Shown: positions 1 to 9,938, counted from the first letter of the stretch. The stretch: DNA of 64,000 bases from Lacibacter luteus (GCF_004118265.1 NZ_SDHW01000003.1:310001-374000), one strand, 5' to 3'. Notes: generated from the sequence alone by a model not told the origin. Made by a program: numbers and translations.

Positions 1-2
1 GG

Positions 3-1553
3 CGTTGGGAATCGTTAAACGTTAGTGATGGTTCTTTTTTGCTTTGTGAAGAACGTTTCAGCTGGGGTGATCGTCGTGTACTCGTACTCAGCAGCAATGG
101 TGCAATTACAACAACTGTACAGAATAATAATCAACTACGCTATCCCATGCATGCCGTAAAAAGCGGTAATGAAATATGGATAGCCGATTATGAAAAAGGC
201 TTGGTAAAAGCAGAAGCAACAGTATTTGAGCGTTACAACATCAACTCTCCATACGGTCCTTTGGATGGCGAACTTTTTTTCCATAAAAACAAATTGTATG
301 TAGCAGGTGGCAGTGTTAATGCCGCATGGAACTACCAATACAATGGCACAGGTTTTTTTACTTATGATGGGAATGAGTGGAAAGATTATAACCGCTTTAC
401 GTTGCCCTGGATGGATACGGTACTCGATGTAATTGCCGTTACAGTAGATCCAAGAGATGAAACGATTTATGCCGGTTCGTTTGGTGGCGGGTTGGTTGAA
501 TTAAAAACAGGAAACAGCTTTAAAATTTACAAACAAAATTCTCCGTTGAATGTTGCAGTAGGCGATCCGAATAACTATCGTGTTGGCGGCATGGCATTCG
601 ATCTCAATAACAATTTATGGATCAGCAATTTTGCCGGCAGCAATAATTTTCTGGTAAAGAAAGCCGATGGTAACTGGCGTAACTTTCGTGTGCCTTTTTT
701 AGTACAGGATAATATGGTGGGTGGTATTGTAATTGATGATGCAGATCAGAAATGGATACAGGTGCCTCAGGGGAACGGGTTGTTTTGTTACAATCACGGA
801 ACATCCATTGATAACACGGGCGATGATCGGTGGAAATGGTTTCAAACAGGTAGAGGAAGCGGTAACCTGCCAAGCAATATGGTTAACTGCATGGCAAAAG
901 ATAAAGATGGGTTTATCTGGATTGGCACCGATAAAGGCATTGCAGTTATTCAATGTCCTGGAGATGTGTTTACATCAAACGGATGTGAAGCTTTTCAACC
1001 GGTTGTACAGCAGGATAATTTTGCAGGGCTCTTATTCGAGAATGAAGATGTGCGTACAATTGCAGTTGATGCAGCAAATCGAAAATGGATCGGCACGCTC
1101 AATGGTGTTTGGCTAATAAGTGCTGACGGCGAAAAAGTGCTGCAACGGTTTACAGCAGAAAACAGCCCGTTACTAAGCAATGGTATTATACGCATTGCAA
1201 TCGATCAGGCAACAGGTGAAGTTTATTTTTCAACTTTCAATGGTATTTGCAGCTATCGGGGAAGTGCAACCGAAGCAAGTGAAAATCCCGATAAGGTAAT
1301 TGTATTTCCAAGCCCCGTACCTGCTGGTTACGGCGGCACCATCGGTATTCGTGGCTTGCCCGAAAATGCAATTGTAAAAATTGTTGAGTTAAACGGCCGG
1401 CTTGTTTATCAAACAAGAGCACTAGGTGGGCAGGCTGTTTGGAATGGTCGTGATTATAGGAACCAACGTGTTGCAAGCGGTGTTTATCTTGTACTTGCAA
1501 AAGATGAGTTTGGAGCGGAGAAGCAGGTTGGTAAAATTGTATTCATCAAATAA
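3..1553 (+). CDS. PorZ-like T9SS beta-propeller protein, 5' end outside window
   Basis: The reading frame is open from base 3, so the N-terminus lies upstream of the window; a TTG at 39 is only an internal codon. The protein has repeated propeller-blade motifs of the two-component-regulator type (IWIGTDKGIAVI near residue 300, KWIGTLNGVWLI near 365). It ends in a roughly 85-residue beta-sandwich starting VIVFPSPVP and ending GVYLVLAKDEFG...KIVFIK, typical of the Por/T9SS C-terminal sorting domain. The fold and the position just before recO (6 bp gap) fit PorZ, a surface component of the T9SS attachment complex in Bacteroidota. The PorZ name rests on architecture and synteny; another T9SS-exported propeller protein is possible. 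Confidence 0.75.
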   Translation, partial: RWESLNVSDGSFLLCEERFSWGDRRVLVLSSNGAITTTVQNNNQLRYPMHAVKSGNEIWIADYEKGLVKAEATVFERYNINSPYGPLDGELFFHKNKLYVAGGSVNAAWNYQYNGTGFFTYDGNEWKDYNRFTLPWMDTVLDVIAVTVDPRDETIYAGSFGGGLVELKTGNSFKIYKQNSPLNVAVGDPNNYRVGGMAFDLNNNLWISNFAGSNNFLVKKADGNWRNFRVPFLVQDNMVGGIVIDDADQKWIQVPQGNGLFCYNHGTSIDNTGDDRWKWFQTGRGSGNLPSNMVNCMAKDKDGFIWIGTDKGIAVIQCPGDVFTSNGCEAFQPVVQQDNFAGLLFENEDVRTIAVDAANRKWIGTLNGVWLISADGEKVLQRFTAENSPLLSNGIIRIAIDQATGEVYFSTFNGICSYRGSATEASENPDKVIVFPSPVPAGYGGTIGIRGLPENAIVKIVELNGRLVYQTRALGGQAVWNGRDYRNQRVASGVYLVLAKDEFGAEKQVGKIVFIK

Positions 1554-1559
1554 CAAGTA

Positions 1560-2309
1560 GTGAGCAATGTATTACATACAACAAAGGCCGTTGTTTTGCG
1601 TACAGTTAAGTATGGCGAAACAAGTCTTATTGTTGCCGCTTATACCGAATTGTATGGCTTGCAGAGTTATATAGTGCAGGGCGTAAGAGCAAGCAGTAAA
1701 AAAGGTGGAGCAAAAGCAAATTATTTTCAGCCGGGTTCAATACTGGAATTGGTTGTTTACCATCACGATCTCAAGAATCTGCAACGCATTAAAGAATTCC
1801 GCTGGAGTTTTTTATATACCGAACTGTTTGCAGATGTTATTAAAAACAGTGTAATGCTGTACATGATGGAGCTGTTGCAGAAATGTGTAAAGCAACCCGA
1901 AAACAATCCCGATCTGTTTTATTTTGTAGAAGAAGCATTGATGGAATTAGATACGGCCTCAGATACGGTTACAGCAAATTTTCCGTTATACTTTTCGTTA
2001 CACCTTACAAACTTCTTCGGCTTTCAAATGAATACCGATGATGCAGGAACGCATACGGTTTTTGATTTGCAGGAAGGAAGTTTTGTAGATACACATCCGC
2101 AACATGTGTATTACATTGAAGGGCAGGCTGCACAACTGATGAGTGAGGTTTTGAAAGCTATGCAGCCGCATGAGCTTGCCGAGGTACCTATGAATTACCT
2201 GCAGCGGCGCCAGTTACTCGAGGCTATTGAAACCTTTTACATGTTACATATGCCCGAATTTTCTAAACTGAAAACCTTACAGGTATTACAGGAAGTTTTA
2301 TCGCCATGA
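1560..2309 (+). CDS. recO: DNA repair protein RecO
   Basis: 249 residues, the usual RecO length. The N-terminal 80 residues form the OB-fold region (TTKAVVLRTVKYGETSLIV, then the GVRASSKKGG loop) and the remainder is the helical domain. RecO works with RecR to load RecA on SSB-coated single-stranded DNA in RecF-pathway recombination repair. The start is a GTG at 1560, because no in-frame ATG lies near it and the family N-terminus begins here. It follows the PorZ-like gene by 6 bp and is probably co-transcribed with it. The zinc-binding cysteine cluster found in some RecO proteins is absent. Confidence 0.93.
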   Translation: MSNVLHTTKAVVLRTVKYGETSLIVAAYTELYGLQSYIVQGVRASSKKGGAKANYFQPGSILELVVYHHDLKNLQRIKEFRWSFLYTELFADVIKNSVMLYMMELLQKCVKQPENNPDLFYFVEEALMELDTASDTVTANFPLYFSLHLTNFFGFQMNTDDAGTHTVFDLQEGSFVDTHPQHVYYIEGQAAQLMSEVLKAMQPHELAEVPMNYLQRRQLLEAIETFYMLHMPEFSKLKTLQVLQEVLSP

Positions 2310-2405
2310 AGAACATTTATACCGAACTTTAGCAAATTGTATGTGCATTCTTTTTAACTGCGCATCTTTATATAAACAACTATTCGAAACCACACTTTAA
2401 AACGT

Positions 2406-5400
2406 ATGAAATTCAAACCCTTTGTAGTTCTGTTACTCCTGCTTGTATGTAGCTCTGCTTTTGGCCAGGCAAACAAAAAGCCATCAAAGTATCCAAGCCT
2501 GTTTTGGGAAATTACCCGGAAGGGATCAAGCAAGCCTTCTTATTTATTCGGCACCATGCATGTAAGCAGTAAGCTGGTGTATAATTTACCCGATTCGTTT
2601 TACATGGGTATAAAAAATGTACAGGTAGTTGCCTTGGAAAATGATATGGCTTATTGGCAACAGGATATGGACAAGTACGACATGGACCCCATGAGCTTTA
2701 TCAGTAACCGCAACCGTAGCGGCGATAATTTGTCCATCAATACATTTAAAATTCATAAGTACGAAGAGCTCATCAAGTATGCATTGGCAAGTAATCCTTC
2801 GGTTATCAACAACCTGTTGTACAGAACATATGGCGGTAAAACATCCGACTTTGAAGAAGATACTTTCCTTGATATGTTCATTTACCAATGCGGAAGAAAA
2901 TATGGCAAGAAAACTGCCGGTCTTGAAAATTTTGATGAAAGCATGCAGCTGATGATCGAAGCTGTAAAGGATGCTGCAAAAGATAAAAACAAAAAACAAC
3001 GCAGCTACGATAACTACAACAGCGAATATTCGTTCGATAAACTGGAAGAAGCTTACCGCACAGGTAATCTCGACCTGCTTGATAGTATCAATCGTTACAA
3101 TTCACAGTCGGAATTGTTTGATGAAAAATTTCTTTATCGTCGTAACGAGATACAGGCTAATTCGATCGATTCAATTATAAAAGCAGGAGCATCGGTTTTT
3201 GCAGGTGTTGGTGCCGCACATTTACCGGGTAACCGTGGTGTAATTGAATTGCTGCGCAGTAAAGGGTACATTGTTCGTCCGGTTAAAATGTCGGGGCGAA
3301 GCAACCAGGAAAAAGATGCAGTTGATAAAATAACAGTACCTGCAGCAATGCAAAAAATAACTGCAGAAGATGGAACATATCAGTTACAGGCGCCGGGGGC
3401 TTTCTTTTCAACCAATCATCCGTTTTTTAACCAGGTACAGCATGCCGATGTTAGTAATGGCAGCTATTACATGGTAACAAAAATCAGCACCAACGCATTT
3501 ATGTGGGGACATAAAGATGCACGTGTACTGGAAGTAATCGACAGTTTATTGTACGAAAGCATACCTGGGAAAATTTTGTCGAAGGAAGTGATCAGCAAAA
3601 ATGGTTACCAGGGTTATGATATTGTAAACCGTACACGCCGTGGCGATGTGCAGCGTTATAACATTTTTGTTACACCTTTTGAAGTACTCATTTTTAAAAT
3701 GAGCGGTATTGGTAATTATGTAAGCAACAGTACCGAAGGCAAAGAGTTTTTTAACAGCGTTCAGCTAAAGAATTATAAGGAACAAAAAATAACGGGCAAA
3801 CTATTTACACCCGCAACAGGTGGTTTTGCAGCAGCATTTCCACACCAACCTTTTTTCAATATAAAAGAGAACAACAGATTGTACGATGCTGCAGATGAAC
3901 AGAACCATTACCGCATTGTTGCAACTTCAATACATAGCTATACAAAAAGCGATGAGGATACGTTTGAACTAAGTCTTGCTGAAGAAAGTTTTAAAGCGTC
4001 TGAATTTATAGACAAGCAGCTCGAACGTAAACAAATAAAACACAAAGGTTATCCTGCATTGCATACCCGCTTCAGAGATAAAGAAGGAAAACTGTTTACG
4101 GTACGGTTTATTTTGCAAGGCCCGCATTACTACGCTTTAATTGTGCATGCCGCAAAAGAAAATCCTGCAATAGAACAATTTATCAACAGCTTCGAAATAC
4201 AGCCATTTGTATATGGAAATGATGTGGTGCAGAAAGACACGGCACTTTATTATACAGTGAACACGCCTTACTATCCTGTTCCTAAAAGAAAAACAGATTT
4301 GAAAGAGCTTGCAGGTATTTACGAACGGTTGAGTAGTGAAGAGGATACAAAAGAAGAGTTTGTTTACAAAACAATCACTGAATCAAAAGTTATTCAGAAC
4401 GATACAACTGGCGAACGTATTGAAGTGAACTTTTATAAAATGCCTTTCTATACGTATGTAAAAGACAGTGCAAGCCTTGCGGATGATGAATACAACGATA
4501 CAACAAGGATTACACGCTGGCAGCAAAAAACAGTGTTGCCCGATAAGATGAATGTGTGGGATACTTATTTGTCTGACAAGGGGAGCAGCCGTATGGTGCG
4601 TGTAAAATCGTTTCTTAAAGATGGGATGGTATTTACCATACAAACCCTGGGAGATACGCTTACAAAACCAAGTCCGTTTATCAACCGGTTCTTTGAAACA
4701 TTTAAGCCCGACACTACATTGAAAGGCTTTGATATCATGGTAAAAAAATCAGGGTATTTTTTCAACGATTTTCAGAGTGCAGATACTGTATTGCACAAAA
4801 GAGCAAAAAAATATATTTCATCCATTGTATTAGACTCGGCTGATTTTCCTCAGCTGAAAAATGCAATTGAAAAAATTAACTGGAAAGAAAAAAACTATCT
4901 CGATACCAAGAGCGCTTTAATTAAACGCCTGGCAAGTATTAAAACAACAGCTTCATCAAAATACCTGCACGATTTATATTTTGCTGCAGGCGATACAATT
5001 CAGTTGCAGTATGTAGCATTGGAAGCTTTGTTGCGCCAGCAAACAGCGACTTCTTATTCTCTGTTCAGAGATATTGTAAAAGCAGAGCCACCCATTATTG
5101 AACAAGGAAGCGATGAATATAATTACCGACGTTACAGATCAAGCGGCTATGGTATCTTGTCTGATTTGCCTTATGGCGAAGAAGATGACAGTGATGATGA
5201 GTTTGTTGATAATATGAGCGATACCTTGTTGCTTGTAAAAGCAATTTTGCCCGACCTGTTACCCCTTGTAAACCTGGAAGATTACAAAGATGATATGATG
5301 GAATTACTGGCTGATATGGTTGAGGACAGTGTAATTACAGCAGCAGATTATCAGATGTATTTTGATAAGTTCTTACTGGAAGCAAAACATTTGTGGCGCA

Positions 5401-6218
5401 AGCAGGTTGTTGCAGAAAAGAAACAATCTATTCAAAAAGCAGAAGCAACAAAAAATAAAGAGGAGGATGCTGACGATACAGATATTCTAACAGTAAGATC
5501 GTATGATGAAGAAGATGAAACAAACGATGATCTTATTTTGTACAGCAGATTATTGATTCCTTCCATTACAAAAAACACATCGGTGCAGGCATTTGTAACG
5601 CAACTGCTGCAGTCGGAAAGTAAACAGCTTAAATACGATGTTATGGAAGTGTTGCTGAAAAACAAACAGCAGGTTCCCGACAGCTTGCTTCGCTTCTTTG
5701 CATCGAAAGACGAATACCGTTATCGCCTGTTAAGAGATTTGAAAGAATGGAAAATGGAAAAGTTGTTTCCTGCTAAATACCGTAACCATAAAGATCTTGC
5801 AATAAGCAAGCTGCTATGGGATAGCGATAATGACAAACCAGATACTGTTTCGTTTATGAAACGCTACGCTATTACCATTACCGGTAAAAAAGGATATATC
5901 TACTTCTTCCGTTACAAAATGAAGAAAGATGATGTGCAATGGAAAATTGCTACTGTTGGGTTAGTGCCCGAAGCTGAAAGTGAAATTGAGTTTGAAAGCG
6001 AGAAAATGTGGAAATACTATAACCGCTATTCGTTTAACAACAGCGGCGATTATGAATTTACACAGTTTACAAAAACGGCATTGGAAACAGATGTGCCCGA
6101 AGAAGAGCAACTGCAAAAACTCCTGAAGAGGATTTTAATTACGAGCCGTTCAAGCGGTGCAGATTTTTATAGGGGAGAAAAGAAATCGGTTGTAGATGTT
6201 GAATCGATGTACGAGTAA
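2406..6218 (+). CDS. Large secreted TraB/GumN family protein
   Basis: 1270 residues with an N-terminal signal peptide ending near AFGQ (residue 21). Residues about 30-295 form a TraB/GumN domain: SYLFGTMHVSS near the start and VGAAHLPG near 270, the two conserved motifs of this proposed metalloprotease-like family. The following ~975 residues match nothing I recognise. They include two similar segments near residues 320 and 465, each with a PFFN core, and an acidic, helical C-terminal half. Ordinary TraB/GumN proteins have about 300 residues, so this is a long lineage-specific extension. It is probably periplasmic. It ends at a strong bidirectional terminator. Confidence 0.8.
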   Translation: MKFKPFVVLLLLLVCSSAFGQANKKPSKYPSLFWEITRKGSSKPSYLFGTMHVSSKLVYNLPDSFYMGIKNVQVVALENDMAYWQQDMDKYDMDPMSFISNRNRSGDNLSINTFKIHKYEELIKYALASNPSVINNLLYRTYGGKTSDFEEDTFLDMFIYQCGRKYGKKTAGLENFDESMQLMIEAVKDAAKDKNKKQRSYDNYNSEYSFDKLEEAYRTGNLDLLDSINRYNSQSELFDEKFLYRRNEIQANSIDSIIKAGASVFAGVGAAHLPGNRGVIELLRSKGYIVRPVKMSGRSNQEKDAVDKITVPAAMQKITAEDGTYQLQAPGAFFSTNHPFFNQVQHADVSNGSYYMVTKISTNAFMWGHKDARVLEVIDSLLYESIPGKILSKEVISKNGYQGYDIVNRTRRGDVQRYNIFVTPFEVLIFKMSGIGNYVSNSTEGKEFFNSVQLKNYKEQKITGKLFTPATGGFAAAFPHQPFFNIKENNRLYDAADEQNHYRIVATSIHSYTKSDEDTFELSLAEESFKASEFIDKQLERKQIKHKGYPALHTRFRDKEGKLFTVRFILQGPHYYALIVHAAKENPAIEQFINSFEIQPFVYGNDVVQKDTALYYTVNTPYYPVPKRKTDLKELAGIYERLSSEEDTKEEFVYKTITESKVIQNDTTGERIEVNFYKMPFYTYVKDSASLADDEYNDTTRITRWQQKTVLPDKMNVWDTYLSDKGSSRMVRVKSFLKDGMVFTIQTLGDTLTKPSPFINRFFETFKPDTTLKGFDIMVKKSGYFFNDFQSADTVLHKRAKKYISSIVLDSADFPQLKNAIEKINWKEKNYLDTKSALIKRLASIKTTASSKYLHDLYFAAGDTIQLQYVALEALLRQQTATSYSLFRDIVKAEPPIIEQGSDEYNYRRYRSSGYGILSDLPYGEEDDSDDEFVDNMSDTLLLVKAILPDLLPLVNLEDYKDDMMELLADMVEDSVITAADYQMYFDKFLLEAKHLWRKQVVAEKKQSIQKAEATKNKEEDADDTDILTVRSYDEEDETNDDLILYSRLLIPSITKNTSVQAFVTQLLQSESKQLKYDVMEVLLKNKQQVPDSLLRFFASKDEYRYRLLRDLKEWKMEKLFPAKYRNHKDLAISKLLWDSDNDKPDTVSFMKRYAITITGKKGYIYFFRYKMKKDDVQWKIATVGLVPEAESEIEFESEKMWKYYNRYSFNNSGDYEFTQFTKTALETDVPEEEQLQKLLKRILITSRSSGADFYRGEKKSVVDVESMYE

Positions 6219-6230
6219 AAAAATATAGTC

Positions 6231-6273
6231 TTAAACAACAAAAGCATTCCACTGGAATGCTTTTGTTGTTTAA
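6231..6273. terminator. Bidirectional intrinsic terminator, 20-bp perfect stem
   Basis: Bases 6231-6250 and 6254-6273 are perfectly complementary over 20 bp with a 3-nt loop (ACT). The outer stem is rich in A/T, giving a T-rich 3' side on both strands. It serves the convergent TraB/GumN and amidohydrolase genes. The amidohydrolase stop codon (6270-6272) lies within the stem. Confidence 0.85.
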
Positions 6274-7424
6274 AGCAATCGCTTAGATGAGCTGAAATCT
6301 TTTTCAAGCAATACGATACCGGGTTGTTTATTTTTTTCGAAGCTGCCAAGATCGTTTTGCCATTGCAAAGCTTTTGCTCCATTGAGTGTAGCCATTTGTA
6401 ATGCCTGCTCTGCAGCTATTGAGCTGTGTTGAAGTAAAGCCTGTATTTCTTTTGTAACACTCAGTTGCCAGTTGCTGCTGTAACTGTCGGTGCCAAGCAC
6501 TATGTTGCAATGTTGTTGTTGAAACAGAGCAACGGCAGGCACTTTATTCTCAATGTATAAATTGGCGTTTATGCAAAAGCAATATACAAGTGTTAATCCG
6601 TTTGCTGCAGCGTATTCATTGGCCCACACAATATCTTCTTCGCACATGAATGTGTTGTGTATAAGAAGTATTGTTTGACCGTTGTTGAAATAGGGCAGGT
6701 AAGAACGTATACTGCATTTACCTGTTACGGGAAAAGGAGAACGATCGAGGCCAAATATTTTATAGAAGCGCAGAAAATCGCCGCTGCCTGTTTTATACAA
6801 CTCATCTTCTGCTGCAGTTTCCTGATTGTGTACAGAAATAATTTTTCCGGTTGTTGCAGTATTGATCAATTGAAACGTTAAAGGCGAAATACTGTAAGGG
6901 GCATGCGGTGTTAATGTTGTGCGATGATGAGTTTTTAATTCATCGGCAACACTTGTGTAATGTTGCAGATTGCTTGCTGCTTTTTCATCGCTGAAACCGA
7001 GCACTTCAACAAAATTGTGCCAACGTAGTTTACTGCTTTGTTTTACAACAACTGTATCGGCTGTATTGCCAATATCGCCAACGGCAACAATACCGTTTTC
7101 AAACATTTCCTGTTCTGCTTTTCGAATTTCTTCCTGTATCAGCTCCTGTTCAAATCCACGTTTCGAAACAACTGAACATAAAAAATCAACCAATCCTGTA
7201 TGTGGTGGAATGATGTTTTTCAAGTGACTCAGTTCGAGGTGGCAATGGCAGTTGATCAATCCCGGCGAAAGAATGCCTGAATAGGTTTCAACATCTTCTC
7301 CGGCATCAGCAGCAGCAGCAATCTCAATCACTTTCCCGGTTGCGTCTGCAATAAGTGTATCGTCGGTTTTTCGCAGCGTATAACCATCAAACAATTCATC
7401 TGCCCTGAATTTCCTGTATTGCAT
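6270..7424 (-). CDS. Amidohydrolase family protein (cytosine/aminofutalosine deaminase-like)
   Basis: 384 residues of the metal-dependent TIM-barrel amidohydrolase superfamily. Visible metal-ligand motifs are CHCHLEL (HxH) near residue 59, HAPYS and SVHNQET in the middle, and the LGTDSYSSN aspartate near 315. The flanking beta-sandwich begins at the N-terminus (GKVIEIAAA...SGILSPGLIN). The family deaminates or hydrolyses small cyclic substrates, and aminodeoxyfutalosine deaminase of menaquinone synthesis is one candidate. No other menaquinone gene is nearby, so the substrate is left open. It is transcribed divergently from prfA; the start at 7424 lies about 19 nt behind the predicted transcription start. 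Confidence 0.8.
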   Translation of the reverse strand: MQYRKFRADELFDGYTLRKTDDTLIADATGKVIEIAAAADAGEDVETYSGILSPGLINCHCHLELSHLKNIIPPHTGLVDFLCSVVSKRGFEQELIQEEIRKAEQEMFENGIVAVGDIGNTADTVVVKQSSKLRWHNFVEVLGFSDEKAASNLQHYTSVADELKTHHRTTLTPHAPYSISPLTFQLINTATTGKIISVHNQETAAEDELYKTGSGDFLRFYKIFGLDRSPFPVTGKCSIRSYLPYFNNGQTILLIHNTFMCEEDIVWANEYAAANGLTLVYCFCINANLYIENKVPAVALFQQQHCNIVLGTDSYSSNWQLSVTKEIQALLQHSSIAAEQALQMATLNGAKALQWQNDLGSFEKNKQPGIVLLEKDFSSSKRLL

Positions 7425-7436
7425 GCCGATTTCATT

Positions 7437-7457
7437 TAAATTTGCCGCTCAAATTTA
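7437..7457. promoter_or_regulatory. Symmetric divergent promoter for prfA and the amidohydrolase
   Basis: TAAATTTG at 7437-7444 matches the Bacteroidota -7 consensus TAnnTTTG on the plus strand. CAAATTTA at 7450-7457 is the same box on the minus strand. The boxes face each other across 5 bp (CCGCT), forming an inverted repeat. Predicted start sites fall inside the opposite box. A TTG at 7419-7421 is a possible -33 element for prfA. Confidence 0.6.
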
Positions 7458-7491
7458 AGACGAAAGCATTTCCTTTCAGGAGCAGATTACT

Positions 7492-8553
7492 ATGTTAGAT
7501 AAGTTAGAAGCAATACAGGCAAGATTTGATGAAGTTGGTGTAGCACTCACCAACCCCGAAATAGTTGCTAATAACAAGCAGTTCTCTGCCTTGAGTAAAG
7601 AGTACCGTAGTCTTGAAAAAATTGTGCAGGGCAGAAAGGAATATCTTTCCATCATCAGCGATGTGCAGAGTTATAAAGAGGCATTAAACGGTAGCGATGA
7701 AGAGTTGAGAGAACTGGCAAAAGAAGAATTACCTCAGCTGGAAGAAAAGCAAACGGAAATTGAAAAATACATTCGCCAGTTGCTTATTCCGAAAGACCCA
7801 CAGGATGATAAAAATGCTATTCTTGAAATACGTGCAGGAACCGGTGGCGATGAAGCAAGTCTTTTTGCCGGCGATCTGTTACGTATGTACATTAAATATT
7901 GCGAACGCAGGGGCTGGAAAACAGCTGTACTCAGCGAAAGTGAAGGAACAGTTGGTGGTTACAAAGAGGTGCAGCTGGAAGTTACAGGCGATGATGTATA
8001 TGGTATTTTGAAATTTGAAAGTGGTGTGCATCGTGTACAACGTGTACCAGCTACAGAAACCAGTGGCCGTGTACATACCAGCGCAGCAACTGTGGCTGTA
8101 ATGCCCGAAGCTGAAGAAATTGATTTTGAATTGCGGGATAGTGATGTAAAAATGGAAACTGCCCGAAGCGGTGGTGCAGGCGGACAGAACGTAAACAAAG
8201 TTGAAACGAAAGTAATGTTAACACACGTACCAACAGGTACAGTAGTAATATGCCAGACAGAACGTACACAGCTGGCTAACCGTGAAAAAGCCATGCAGAT
8301 GCTGCGTACACGCCTGTACGAAGAGCAGGTACGCAAGCAGGAAGAAGAAATTGCCCGCCAAAGAAAGAGCTTGGTAAGTACGGGCGACAGAAGTGCGAAA
8401 ATCAGAACGTATAACTTTCCACAGGGCCGGGTAACCGATCACCGTATTGGTCTTACCTTATACAATCTCGATGCGGTGTTAAACGGCGAAATTGAAGAGC
8501 TGATAGATGCTTTACAGTTTGCTGAAAATGCAGAAAAGCTTACGCTCCAGTAA
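7492..8553 (+). CDS. prfA: Peptide chain release factor 1
   Basis: 353 residues, the normal RF1 length. It carries the stop-codon-reading PxT tripeptide (RVPATET, residues near 184) that distinguishes RF1 from RF2, and the catalytic GGQ (residues about 229-231 in [13 protein letters not shown]), which triggers peptidyl-tRNA hydrolysis at UAA and UAG codons. The GGQ glutamine is normally methylated by PrmC, whose gene is not in the window. Start is ATG 7492, about 40 nt after the predicted transcription start. No T-rich terminator is visible just downstream. Confidence 0.97.
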   Translation: MLDKLEAIQARFDEVGVALTNPEIVANNKQFSALSKEYRSLEKIVQGRKEYLSIISDVQSYKEALNGSDEELRELAKEELPQLEEKQTEIEKYIRQLLIPKDPQDDKNAILEIRAGTGGDEASLFAGDLLRMYIKYCERRGWKTAVLSESEGTVGGYKEVQLEVTGDDVYGILKFESGVHRVQRVPATETSGRVHTSAATVAVMPEAEEIDFELRDSDVKMETARSGGAGGQNVNKVETKVMLTHVPTGTVVICQTERTQLANREKAMQMLRTRLYEEQVRKQEEEIARQRKSLVSTGDRSAKIRTYNFPQGRVTDHRIGLTLYNLDAVLNGEIEELIDALQFAENAEKLTLQ

Positions 8554-8871
8554 GTAGAACTTCGCAAGGCTATAGATTTATAACTACACAGGGTTTGCTG
8601 ATTCCTCTATTTCCTTCGGAGGAATTACACAATTACTTTGCAGCATATTCAGATATGGTAGACGTGACATTATCTGAACTGCAGGTTCTTTTATTCGTAA
8701 GACAATTTGTTAGCCGCTTTGGCCTAAAGCAAAACTTTTATAAACAGTTGGCATATTCTTAGTTCAATTGGTTGCAGAAAGGAATGCAGAAGGCAATCGT
8801 GCAGTTTGTGTTTCGGTAAAAGAGTCTACTAACATAAAATCCAATATTTTAAAAAAACAAATCCGACCGTT
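8554..8871. other. 318-bp intergenic region without a recognised gene
   Basis: No credible ORF, tRNA or known RNA was seen. There is a weak 5-bp hairpin with a UCGG loop (TTCCT...AGGAA, near 8612-8625) that lacks a T-run. The last 40 bases are A-rich and lead to the lipoprotein start. It probably holds the promoter of the downstream gene. Confidence 0.5.
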
Positions 8872-9795
8872 ATGAAGAAGTTGATTGTCTATGCCTGTGC
8901 ATTAGTGCTGGTGGCATGCCAAAAAGAAAATTCAAATCTTGCAGAAAAAACCGTTACTGCAGAATCTGTATCCAAAAAGAAAATTGAGACCTGCGATTTC
9001 CTGCAGGGAAATTACAACAGCATTCGTAGGGGTGAATTATTTGCAGACAATGTTATTTCAGGAAGAGGGAAAGACGTGGATAAAGATGGTATTCCTGATA
9101 ATTCAGATAACTGTAAGTCTACCTACAACCCCGATCAGGCTGATAGTGATAAAGACGGTATCGGCGATGCCTGCGAAACCACAACTTCAATTGTTACCAA
9201 TCCGGTTGTTACCAGTTCTTCCTGGGTATTATTTCTCGATTTCGACGGGCAAACAGTAAGCAGCCCGTACTGGAATGGCGGTATTACTTTTTATGCAACT
9301 CCCTCTGGTTTTACCAGCACAGAGATAGCAAACATTATTGCAGAAGTTAAAAATGATTATTCTGCATTTGCTAATATTAAAATCACTACAGATTCAACTG
9401 CTTATTTTGCTGCAGCTGCTAACAGAAGACAGCGAATCATTGTTACACAATATCATGAATGGTATCCTGGAGCAGGTGGTGTTGCTTACATCGACTCATG
9501 GACATGGGGTCTTGATATTCCGGGCTTTGTATTTTCAAAAGCCTTAGGCTACAGTCAAAAAAATGTATGGGAAGCTTGCTCGCATGAAGGCGGACATACC
9601 ATTGGGTTATATCATCAAACAAAATATGATAGCAATTGTAACTTCCTGGCAGAATATAATTCCGGTGGAAACGGAGAAGCTCCAATTATGGGCAACTCTT
9701 ATAATCAGCCGATAGGCAGGTGGTGGGTAGGCTCATCAACAAGTTGTAATGCCATTCAGGACGATGCCGTAAAAATTGCTGCCAAAGTAAAATAA
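8872..9795 (+). CDS. Metzincin-type zinc metalloprotease lipoprotein with thrombospondin type 3 repeat
   Basis: 307 residues. The N-terminus has a lipobox (LVLVAC, Cys16), so it is a predicted lipoprotein. Residues about 66-103 (VDKDGIPDNSDNC...DSDKDGIGDACE) form a calcium-binding thrombospondin type 3 repeat. The C-terminal domain has the complete metzincin zinc site HEGGHTIGLYH (HExxHxxGxxH) near residue 240 and a plausible Met-turn (PIMGNSY) near 275. It is probably a cell-surface or secreted protease. The substrate is unknown. It stands alone, followed by a clear terminator. Confidence 0.82.
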   Translation: MKKLIVYACALVLVACQKENSNLAEKTVTAESVSKKKIETCDFLQGNYNSIRRGELFADNVISGRGKDVDKDGIPDNSDNCKSTYNPDQADSDKDGIGDACETTTSIVTNPVVTSSSWVLFLDFDGQTVSSPYWNGGITFYATPSGFTSTEIANIIAEVKNDYSAFANIKITTDSTAYFAAAANRRQRIIVTQYHEWYPGAGGVAYIDSWTWGLDIPGFVFSKALGYSQKNVWEACSHEGGHTIGLYHQTKYDSNCNFLAEYNSGGNGEAPIMGNSYNQPIGRWWVGSSTSCNAIQDDAVKIAAKVK

Positions 9796-9823
9796 TAACA
9801 TACCTCTGATTCTTATACTCCAA

Positions 9824-9852
9824 CGCCCGGTAGCAATACCGGGCGTTTGTTT
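9824..9852 (+). terminator. Intrinsic terminator after the metzincin gene
   Basis: Bases 9824-9832 pair with 9837-9845 (9 bp, G/C-rich) around a GCAA tetraloop, followed by TTTGTTTAT. Confidence 0.9.
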
Positions 9853-9938
9853 ATACAAGAAATAGTAATAAATATTTTATCTGTTGCACTTGCATCCCGA
9901 TGTGTTTTAATGTAATTTGATAGATAAAATGAATAAAC

